DNA of 5,346 nt from Verrucomicrobiota bacterium. Lineage in GTDB: Bacteria > Verrucomicrobiota > Verrucomicrobiia > Limisphaerales > J093. Of this stretch, positions 1-4,882 are shown one piece after another. Numbering within the stretch: the stretch's first letter is position 1; each line of letters begins with the position of its first letter. Below the pieces are notes generated by a model. That model saw only the letters and a list, made by a program, of their open reading frames with translations, made no database searches and was not told the origin of the DNA. The stretch is taken from assembly GCA_029907285.1 (NCBI GenBank), contig JARYMD010000314.1:1-5346 (forward strand). The letters are read 5' to 3'. Position numbers and translations under genes: made by a program.

Positions 1-1
1 C

Positions 2-937
2 CACGATTTCCGGCCTGCGCCGAATTCAGAAGCCCGCGGCCGGGGCGCCAAGGTTTTCGTGCCATGGAGCCTTTGCGAGACGGTTGGCGAGTGGCATTTC
101 TATCCAATCCGGGGCGATCCGACGCGCATTCTGGATGAGCACTGGTGCATGTCACGCTACTACACCATGAGGGATGATTATTACAAACTGCCCAAATACC
201 CGCTGACCGGGATCAACATCACCATTGCTGATTACCACGACGGGCCGCTCGAAAACTGGACCACAGGCGCGCTGCATTTCAACGGGTCCAGCCAGTACGC
301 TGTCTTGAAGAACGAAGATATCGAACGCCCTGTCACAATGACCATCGGCAGCCGTTCTGACAACCAAACACGGACGGTAAGTGGAGCCGACCTGGCCAAC
401 CCGCAAATCCACACATCAAGTTTCCTTGTTGAAATTTATTTCAAGACAGCAGTTGGCCAGACTGAGGCGGTCTTGGTCCAGAAAATGAACGGCGCCGGCT
501 ACGTGCTGGGAATCAATAAAGCAGGAGGTGTGACCTTTGCGACAAGTTCAAGCGGCAATACGGTCTGGGTGGACAGCCGCACACCTGTCAATGACGGCCA
601 ATGGCACCATCTCATAGCCGAGGCCGACCGCAAGACCAAAACTCTCACGATCTACCTCGATGGCAAACAGGACGCAACCGGCCCGGGTTTCGGCGGCGAT
701 GTGTCATTGGCCAACGACGCGGACCTTTGCGTGGGCGGCGCGCCCAATGGCCACTACTTGAACGGCGCAATCGATTTCCTCCGGATCGCGCGCAGCGCCT
801 TGTCAGACTCGAAGACCACCATCGAGGAACTCTACGCTTGGGAGTTCAACGGGCCGTTCCTGTACGATTTCAATGGCCGCCGCCGATCGCCCGATGGCGG
901 CTGCGCGGGCGCCATTGATGCGAATCCGGGACTCTGA
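2..937 (+). CDS. LamG (concanavalin A-like) domain protein, 5'-truncated by the window edge
   Basis: The reading frame is open from base 2 to the TGA at 935-937 (311 residues). The true start lies upstream, so the GTG at 59 should not be taken as the start. Residues about 90-268 look like a Laminin_G_3 / concanavalin A-like lectin domain. It opens with ALHFNGSSQYAVL, has DGQWHHLIAEADR near 198-210 and TLTIYLDGK near 214-222, and closes with GAIDFLRIARSALS, all typical of this fold. The last 30 residues (LYDFNGRRRSPDG, then GAID) resemble the C-terminal signature of right-handed parallel beta-helix proteins, which usually read DFdG.pRp..g...GA.E. The segment before LamG contains WHFYP, ILDEHW and GPLENWT. 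I infer a large secreted protein, possibly a beta-helix polysaccharide-active or adhesive protein with an embedded LamG domain. Ligand and catalytic activity cannot be read from this fragment. It converges on the DUF1080 gene. Confidence 0.85.
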   Translation, partial: HDFRPAPNSEARGRGAKVFVPWSLCETVGEWHFYPIRGDPTRILDEHWCMSRYYTMRDDYYKLPKYPLTGINITIADYHDGPLENWTTGALHFNGSSQYAVLKNEDIERPVTMTIGSRSDNQTRTVSGADLANPQIHTSSFLVEIYFKTAVGQTEAVLVQKMNGAGYVLGINKAGGVTFATSSSGNTVWVDSRTPVNDGQWHHLIAEADRKTKTLTIYLDGKQDATGPGFGGDVSLANDADLCVGGAPNGHYLNGAIDFLRIARSALSDSKTTIEELYAWEFNGPFLYDFNGRRRSPDGGCAGAIDANPGL

Positions 938-984
938 ATCGCTCATGGCCGGTTCAGAGGGTCGAATAAGGCTTTCGGCTATTC
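932..984. terminator. Two hairpins between convergent genes, candidate bidirectional terminator
   Basis: The first hairpin pairs CTCTGAATCG (932-941) with CGGTTCAGAG (950-959). This gives 10 bp including one T-G pair, an 8-nt loop, and the TGA stop of the LamG gene inside the left arm. The second pairs GAATA..GC (964-972) with GCTATTC (978-984), with a small bulge, and contains the TAG stop of the DUF1080 gene (979-981). No clean U-tract follows on either strand, so Rho-independent termination is plausible but not demonstrated. The position between two convergent stop codons supports a transcription-end or mRNA 3'-end role. Confidence 0.35.
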
Positions 985-1725
985 TCTTATGCGGATATTT
1001 TTGAACTCGGCCCACATGGGTTTGCCCGCATGCAGTTGGAATGCGATGATGCCTTCTTTGAGCGCCAGTTCCGGGTCGCTGTCGGTGAAATCCATTATGA
1101 GTCTGCCGTTGAGGAAATGTTGGATGTGATTGCCACGGGCGATGATGACGACGTCGTTCCAGTCGTCCAACTTGAACAGTTTCTTGAAAGATTCAGCGTC
1201 GATGAGTGTGCCGGTGACGTTTTTCTTTCCGTTTTCCCATGTTGCTTTTTCACCGACGAGGCACATTCTGCCTCGTTTGCCTCCTTCGTCGTAGATGAAG
1301 CCGGTCACATTTGGGAGGTCAATCTCGTTTCGGATTTCGTGCTGGTATCCGCGGACCACCCAATTGTTGGGCACGTTGCCTTCCGTGACGTGGCGGGATC
1401 GGTACTGAACGCCGGAGTTGTTGCTCGAGTTGCACCGGAACGAGAGCCGCAGATCAAAGTCCGCGAATGTTTGGTTTTTGAGTATCAGGAAAGTGTTGCC
1501 TTTGGTTGGCGACTGTGGAGTGGTTTCGCCGTGGATTGCTCCGTCGCGCACTGACCAAAGCCGCGGGTCACCGTCCCATCCGGTGAGGTCTTTGCCGTTG
1601 AAGAGCTGCTTCATTCCCGGGGGTTCGGGCGGGGCGAAAATGGGCGGCAAAATGTCAGCCGCCAGCGCCGAAATGCCAAGGAAAAGGCCCAGCGCGAAAA
1701 AGACACGATTGGAACGACGGACCAT
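979..1725 (-). CDS. Secreted DUF1080 protein (3-keto-disaccharide hydrolase family)
   Basis: It encodes 248 residues from the ATG at 1725, ending at TAG (979-981). The chosen start gives a clean signal peptide: MVRRSNR, then hydrophobic VFFALGLFLGISA, with an ALA cleavage site near residue 22. The frame stays open upstream with other ATGs at 1770, 1797 and 1839, none with a Shine-Dalgarno, so up to 38 more residues are possible. The mature part matches the DUF1080 jelly-roll domain (PF06439): QLFNGKDLTGW (about 40-50), WSVRDGAIHGE (57-67), FADFDLRLSFRC (87-98), NSGVQYRSR (103-111), GYQHEI (126-131), LDDWNDVVIIARGNHI (186-201), HFLNGRLIMDFTD (203-215) and IAFQLHAG (227-234). Family members act outside the cytoplasm on 3-keto-glycosides or related sugars and are expanded in Verrucomicrobiota and Planctomycetota. 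The family's characterised activity covers few members, so the substrate here is unknown. It is divergent from the nucleotide-sugar dehydrogenase and convergent with the LamG gene. Confidence 0.9.
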   Translation of the reverse strand: MVRRSNRVFFALGLFLGISALAADILPPIFAPPEPPGMKQLFNGKDLTGWDGDPRLWSVRDGAIHGETTPQSPTKGNTFLILKNQTFADFDLRLSFRCNSSNNSGVQYRSRHVTEGNVPNNWVVRGYQHEIRNEIDLPNVTGFIYDEGGKRGRMCLVGEKATWENGKKNVTGTLIDAESFKKLFKLDDWNDVVIIARGNHIQHFLNGRLIMDFTDSDPELALKEGIIAFQLHAGKPMWAEFKNIRIRE

Positions 1726-1848
1726 TTTTGCCGGGACAGGCAAACACGATTGTTTTTTGGAGGATGCCATGGCGTTTGATTTCAGTTGATGCGACATCAG
1801 ACCGCGTTTTGTCGCGGGTTTGGATGCTGCCGTGTTCATTGCAGGCCA

Positions 1849-1876
1849 AGTATGGAGAACCGGAATTGACGGGCAA
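1849..1876 (-). promoter_or_regulatory. Possible sigma70-like promoter for the DUF1080 gene
   Basis: Read on the minus strand, TTGCCC (1876-1871) is followed after 16 bp by CATACT (1854-1849), each matching consensus at 4 of 6 bases. Transcription would begin near 1842-1838, at or just before the ATG at 1839, which favours one of the downstream starts (1797, 1770 or 1725). The match is weak and promoter rules in this lineage are poorly known. Confidence 0.2.
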
Positions 1877-1916
1877 GCGAATTGCATGCGGCTGCGCCAC
1901 GCCGGGCGTTTTGCGA

Positions 1917-1947
1917 TTGACCAGAAGGTGCCAAATAAGGCTATATC
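1917..1947 (+). promoter_or_regulatory. Possible promoter for the nucleotide-sugar dehydrogenase gene
   Basis: TTGACC (1917-1922, 5 of 6 to the -35 consensus) is followed by TATATC (1942-1947, 4 of 6 to the -10) with a long 19-bp spacer. It lies just upstream of the ATG at 1965, which would leave a leader of only about 10 nt. The bases before that ATG (GAAAACGTGCCTT) contain no Shine-Dalgarno, consistent with a very short or leader-poor mRNA. This is tentative. Confidence 0.25.
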
Positions 1948-1964
1948 CACCGAAAACGTGCCTT

Positions 1965-3614
1965 ATGAAAGAGCGAGATGTGTTTTCCATAAGTCCTGCC
2001 GGTGAAAAATTCCCCCTGCCAAAACCGGGCGATTACAGAAAGGAATTCGCGCGACTCAGCAAGATGGCTGCACAAAACCGGAAACTGGGCCGTGAGGTTG
2101 TGGTCGTTGTTGGGCTTGGTTTTGTAGGCGCAGTGATGGCAGCAGTTGTGGCCAGCGCGCGTGACAAGACCGGCAAGCCATCCAAGTTTGTCATTGGTGT
2201 GCAACGCCCAAGTCCGCGAAGTTTTTGGAAGATTCCGCTGCTGAACCGCGGCGTGTCTCCTGTGAAATCCGAGGACCCGGAGGTGGATGAGCTGATCCAG
2301 CGCTGCGTGAAGGAGGATCGGACATTGGTTGCGACCTATAATCTGGAGGCGTTGAAACTGGCGGACGTTGTGGTTGTGGACGTGCAGTGCGACTACCTGA
2401 AAGAATCGCTTGGCAACGTTCGCACAGGCGCGGCTGACATGGAGGCTCTGGAGGCGTCAATCGCGACCATCGCAGAACACATCCAACCCGATGCTCTTGT
2501 TCTGATCGAAACCACTGTGGCGCCCGGCACAACAGAGCAGGTCGCGTATCCGATCATGAAGAAAGCGTTCGAACAGCGAGGAATCCAGTCCGATCCTCTG
2601 TTGGCCCACAGTTACGAGCGCGTGATGCCGGGTCGGAACTACGTTGCCAGCATTCGAGATTTCTGGCGTGTTTGCAGCGGCATCAATGAAGTCGCCCGCG
2701 AACGCGTTGTGCGTTTCCTCGAGAGCGTGCTCAACACGGAGAAGTTCCCTCTGACGGTTCTTGACAAGCCGGTCGAATCCGAAACGGCCAAGATTGTCGA
2801 AAACAGCTACCGCGCCACAATCCTTGCGTTCCTGGATGAATGGTCGGTGTTCGCCGAACGCAATGGTGTGGACCTGAAAAAGGTGATCGATGCAATCAAA
2901 GTCCGGCCGACACATTCAAACATTATTTTCCCCGGACCGGGCATTGGCGGGTACTGTCTGCCCAAGGACGGAGGATTGGGAATGTGGGCTTACGAGCACA
3001 TTTTTGGGTGGAACGATGACATATTCAGAATCACTCCAATGGCCGTCGATATCAACGATACGCGGTCGCTACGCCCTCCGCAGCTTGTGCGGGACGCGCT
3101 TCGCAACATGGGCAAACCGCTCGCAGCGGCTGATGTGTTGATTCTGGGCGCGTCCTATCGCGAAGACGTGGGTGACACGCGCTACAGCGGGTCGGAAATC
3201 ATCGTGCGAAAACTGGCTGAGATGGGCGCCAACGTGCATGTTCACGACCCGTATGTTGAACATTGGTGGGAATTCGAGGCGCAGGACACTTACCCGCATC
3301 CCGGCTACAGTCTTGCGCGATTCTTCCATCGGCAGGATGGACTGAAGAATTTGCGTGTGCAGCGCGACCTTGCGGCCGCGCTCAAAGACATGGACGCCGT
3401 CGTTCTGGCTGTCCGGCACAAGGAGTATCTCGAGCTGGACCCGGAGTGGGTGGTCAAGAGCGTCGGCAAGCCCATCGCCATTGTTGATTGCTTCTGCGTT
3501 TTGGACGACCCCAAAATACGCCGGTATTTCGAGCTTGGCTGCGAGGTGAAGGGGCTTGGCCGGGGGCACATCCAGCGCATCAAGGACGCAGTGCGCAAGG
3601 GAAGCGCAGAATGA
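1965..3614 (+). CDS. UDP-glucose/GDP-mannose dehydrogenase family protein (nucleotide-sugar 6-dehydrogenase)
   Basis: A cytoplasmic enzyme of 549 residues, expected to oxidise the C6 hydroxyl of a nucleotide sugar to the uronic acid in two NAD(P)-dependent steps, supplying surface polysaccharide synthesis. Visible motifs are the Rossmann glycine loop GLGFVG (50-55), ETTVAPGTT (182-190, family form STVPPGTT), SYERVMPG (216-223, family form SPERxxPG), and ETAKIVENSYRA with the conserved Lys276 and Asn280. GPGIGGYCLPKD (324-335) carries catalytic Cys331 and Asp335. The UDP-binding C-terminal domain shows VDINDTR (361-367), VLILGASYREDVGDTR (391-406) and VHVHDPYVE (424-432). Usual length is about 430. 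The excess is a roughly 45-residue N-terminal extension and a longer stretch after DPYV (about 433-467). At the end of beta-2, where Asp normally holds the NAD ribose, the sequence reads GVQRPSPRS (78-86). ATG 1965 is chosen because the frame upstream shows no family similarity; Met34 (2064) is the alternative. Exact substrate (UDP-Glc, UDP-GlcNAc or UDP-ManNAc) is not assigned. Confidence 0.9.
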   Translation: MKERDVFSISPAGEKFPLPKPGDYRKEFARLSKMAAQNRKLGREVVVVVGLGFVGAVMAAVVASARDKTGKPSKFVIGVQRPSPRSFWKIPLLNRGVSPVKSEDPEVDELIQRCVKEDRTLVATYNLEALKLADVVVVDVQCDYLKESLGNVRTGAADMEALEASIATIAEHIQPDALVLIETTVAPGTTEQVAYPIMKKAFEQRGIQSDPLLAHSYERVMPGRNYVASIRDFWRVCSGINEVARERVVRFLESVLNTEKFPLTVLDKPVESETAKIVENSYRATILAFLDEWSVFAERNGVDLKKVIDAIKVRPTHSNIIFPGPGIGGYCLPKDGGLGMWAYEHIFGWNDDIFRITPMAVDINDTRSLRPPQLVRDALRNMGKPLAAADVLILGASYREDVGDTRYSGSEIIVRKLAEMGANVHVHDPYVEHWWEFEAQDTYPHPGYSLARFFHRQDGLKNLRVQRDLAAALKDMDAVVLAVRHKEYLELDPEWVVKSVGKPIAIVDCFCVLDDPKIRRYFELGCEVKGLGRGHIQRIKDAVRKGSAE

Positions 3615-3691
3615 TCCGGAATTCGGATGCATCGCGTATCCCGGGTGTTTCGTGGTTCAGCGATGCCCAAGCAGGAATAAAACTGTCTGGA

Positions 3692-3719
3692 TGATACGTG
3701 ATACGTGATGCGTGATGCG
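3692..3719. repeat. Four tandem 7-bp repeats (TGATACG x2, TGATGCG x2)
   Basis: The units TGATACG, TGATACG, TGATGCG and TGATGCG follow each other without gaps, and a degenerate fifth unit (TGAATG) starts at 3720. The two variants differ by one A/G change and are grouped in pairs, as expected from stepwise duplication or slippage. From memory, similar heptamer runs occur in intergenic DNA of several environmental bacterial groups including Verrucomicrobiota; this is not verified here. Too short and without spacers to be a CRISPR. Confidence 0.85.
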
Positions 3720-3800
3720 TGAATGTGGTGCCATGCGCACGGTGTGAGTGGGGCGAATGGTTTTCGATTGGCGCTGGTGGTGAAAAAGAGTTCGCGTTGA

Positions 3801-3846
3801 CGAAAGGAGGCACTACGAACCGTGGCGGTTTGTAGTCCGATTTTCG
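3801..3846. repeat. Large imperfect inverted repeat; dispersed-element remnant and/or bidirectional terminator
   Basis: An inner stem pairs ACTACGAACCG (3812-3822) with CGGTTTGTAGT (3826-3836): 11 bp with one G-T pair and a TGG loop. An outer stem pairs CGAAA (3801-3805) with TTTCG (3842-3846) across an internal loop. On the plus strand the inner stem is followed by CCGATTTTC, and on the minus strand by GCCTCCTTTCG, so U-tracts are short. Placement between convergent stops suits a terminator for both the dehydrogenase and the HEPN/MNT operon. The core GTTCGTAGT...ACTACGAAC resembles, from memory, palindromic dispersed repeats in Verrucomicrobiota genomes; a genome-wide count would settle this. 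Confidence 0.5.
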
Positions 3847-3855
3847 CCGGGGCCT

Positions 3856-4155
3856 TTATTGTTGTCGGTAAATGACTATGCCCTCTCGATCAATTCTTTC
3901 GAGGAGAGCCGGGCTGGTTGTGCAATCCAGTCGGAGAATGTCGAGTTCGTAAATGATCGGCGCGTTGTTGAGCGCCTCGCAGACATTGGCCCACTCGCTT
4001 GGTGTCGAGGAGGGCGCGGAGATGGCGAGGTCGATATCGGAATTGCGTCGCGCCGTGCTGGTGGCGCGTGAACCGAACAGCCTGACTTCGCGCACAGTGG
4101 GGAAGCGGCGGAAGATGGCGCGGAGTATGTCGAGGTCTTTGGTTCTGAGTTGCAC
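3856..4155 (-). CDS. mntA: MntA-type minimal nucleotidyltransferase antitoxin (HEPN/MNT, type VII)
   Basis: A 99-residue cytoplasmic protein from a GTG start (4155-4153) to TAA (3858-3856). It has the minimal nucleotidyltransferase signature LFGSRATSTARRNSDIDLAI (27-46 approx.): Gly28-Ser29, ten residues, then Asp40-x-Asp42, exactly GSx10DxD. A third acidic residue follows in YELDILRL (Asp72). The usual Gly after GSRA is Thr-Ser here. In characterised HEPN/MNT pairs this enzyme transfers AMP units from ATP onto the Tyr of the partner's Rx4HxY motif, which inactivates the toxin; that is family knowledge applied here. Only 4 bp separate its start from the stop of the upstream HEPN gene, with no independent Shine-Dalgarno, so translational coupling is likely. 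The HI0073-like annotation 'nucleotidyltransferase domain protein' is equivalent. Confidence 0.9.
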   Translation of the reverse strand: MQLRTKDLDILRAIFRRFPTVREVRLFGSRATSTARRNSDIDLAISAPSSTPSEWANVCEALNNAPIIYELDILRLDCTTSPALLERIDREGIVIYRQQ

Positions 4156-4159
4156 GGCG

Positions 4160-4564
4160 TCAATCCCACGGGAGGGTTTGAATGCGTTGGGCCATGCAGT
4201 TCAGAAGCGGTGCGTAAGCGTCGCGGATGCGTTGGCAGATTCCTTGCGCGAGCGACTCATCGTATGCATGGCTGGTCAGGTTGCGGTCTTCGAGCATCTG
4301 CAGCCAAACGTCTGCTTCTTCCGGTGTTTCGATGAGACCTTCTGAAAAAGCTTTCTTGAGGGTGGCACGGGGGCTGCCGCATTCAAGGCCGAGATGTTGC
4401 AGGTAAAGCTGAAGGCACTTCCAAGTGAGTTCGAATGTGAATTCGAAGCGCTGAATGATTGCGTCGCGAAGAATTGGCGTCTCCGGCTGTGCGACGGCCT
4501 CCTGCAACCTTGCGTTTGCATTGCGAACCTCAATCTTTCGCTCGGTGAATCTCTCTTTGCTCAT
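4160..4564 (-). CDS. hepT: HepT-like HEPN toxin (nucleotidyltransferase substrate-binding, HI0074 family)
   Basis: A 134-residue, mostly helical protein from ATG 4564 to TGA (4162-4160). It follows the NTase_sub_bind / HI0074 pattern (PF08780 type) along its length: RDAIIQRFEFTFELTWKCLQ (33-52), SPRATLKKAFSEGLI (64-78), VWLQMLEDRNLTSHAYDE (86-103). DRNLTSHAY contains the complete HEPN RNase motif Rx4HxY, with Arg94, His99 and Tyr101. In HEPN/MNT toxin-antitoxin systems this motif cuts RNA, and its Tyr is the site AMPylated by MntA, encoded 4 bp downstream. First gene of the two-gene minus-strand operon. No Shine-Dalgarno precedes the ATG (CAGACCTCCCAATC). Toxicity is inferred from the motif and pairing; some HI0074-family members were first described only as substrate-binding partners. 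Confidence 0.9.
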   Translation of the reverse strand: MSKERFTERKIEVRNANARLQEAVAQPETPILRDAIIQRFEFTFELTWKCLQLYLQHLGLECGSPRATLKKAFSEGLIETPEEADVWLQMLEDRNLTSHAYDESLAQGICQRIRDAYAPLLNCMAQRIQTLPWD

Positions 4565-4882
4565 GATTGGGAGGTCTGCTGATCAGCGACAACATATTTC
4601 CGAGCCCTGGGGGCTTGGCAAGTCCTCTGTCTCGACCGGCAAAGGGCGTTTCAATTCATGGCTGGAGCTGTCTCTTGTTGTTTGTCAAAGGTCCAAGCCA
4701 CACCTGGTGTTTAAGCCTGCGGAAGTTGTTAGCCCCATTCTTTGGTGCATTACAAGCCAAAAACGGAGAAGCGGCGCCTGCCGGGCTGTTGTTCTCTTTG
4801 ACGTTCGGTTGCGGGCGCCTTGTGGCAAACCGGCTTTCTGATGGCCGGGGATGTGCAGATGGTCTATTGTTCTGTTCACGGC
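4565..4882. other. Divergent intergenic region between hepT and the TPR gene
   Basis: About 318 bp separate the two divergent starts. Besides the possible hepT promoter there is a perfect minus-strand TTGACA (4689-4684) without a good -10 at the usual distance, and a plus-strand TTGACG (4798-4803), also with no convincing -10. Open frames here continue shadow frames of neighbouring genes, have no signal for a real product, and were not called. No tRNA, riboswitch or attachment-site-like structure was recognised. Confidence 0.6.
4593..4621 (-). promoter_or_regulatory. Possible promoter of the hepT-mntA operon with a small palindrome in its spacer
   Basis: On the minus strand TTGCCA (4621-4616, 5 of 6 to the -35) is followed after 17 bp by AATATG (4598-4593, 3 of 6 to the -10), predicting a leader of roughly 20 nt before ATG 4564. 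The spacer holds a palindrome, AGCCC TGG GGGCT (4603-4615), which could serve as an operator for self-repression, common in toxin-antitoxin operons. The -10 is poor, so this remains a guess. Confidence 0.25.

Larger units (their letters stand above)
3615..3855. other. Non-coding convergent gap with repeats and hairpins
   Basis: This 241-bp stretch lies between the stops of the dehydrogenase (plus) and the MNT antitoxin (minus), and I see no credible gene in it. It contains a 7-bp inverted repeat GCATCGC (3629-3635) / GCGATGC (3660-3666) with a 24-nt loop, the heptamer run at 3692-3719, a small GTGC/GCAC palindrome (3728-3740), and the large hairpin at 3801-3846. Short open frames crossing it read through the repeats and are of low complexity (for example THHASRITYHP on the minus strand). 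Confidence 0.7.

Noticed and set aside
59..61. GTG as start of the LamG protein
   Set aside because: The frame is open to the left edge and the residues upstream of it are continuous with the protein, so the gene is truncated rather than starting here.
1030..1554. 174-residue plus-strand open frame
   Set aside because: It is the complementary shadow of the DUF1080 gene, which has clear family motifs throughout.
1728..1964. Longer N-terminus for the dehydrogenase (628 residues in total)
   Set aside because: The added residues show no family similarity and cover the divergent promoter region and the DUF1080 upstream region; ATG 1965 is preferred.
2457..2915. 152-residue minus-strand open frame
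   Set aside because: It is a shadow of the dehydrogenase coding region, with no motifs of its own.
3692..3719. CRISPR array
   Set aside because: The repeat unit is only 7 bp and there are no spacers or cas genes.
3580..3813. 77-residue minus-strand open frame
   Set aside because: It runs through the heptamer repeats and opposite the end of the dehydrogenase; its His/Ser/Pro-rich translation is typical of repeat DNA read as protein.
3822..3875. 17-codon open frame (GTG start) preceded by a perfect AGGAGG
   Set aside because: The start lies within the hairpin and the frame overlaps the end of the antitoxin gene; other genes here do not use Shine-Dalgarno signals, and the AGGAGG is better explained as part of the repeat.
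3856..4564. HEPN/MNT pair as part of a larger new defence system
   Set aside because: The flanking genes are a sugar dehydrogenase and a partial TPR protein on other transcription units, with no nuclease, helicase, integrase or transposase in view, so only the known two-gene module is supported.
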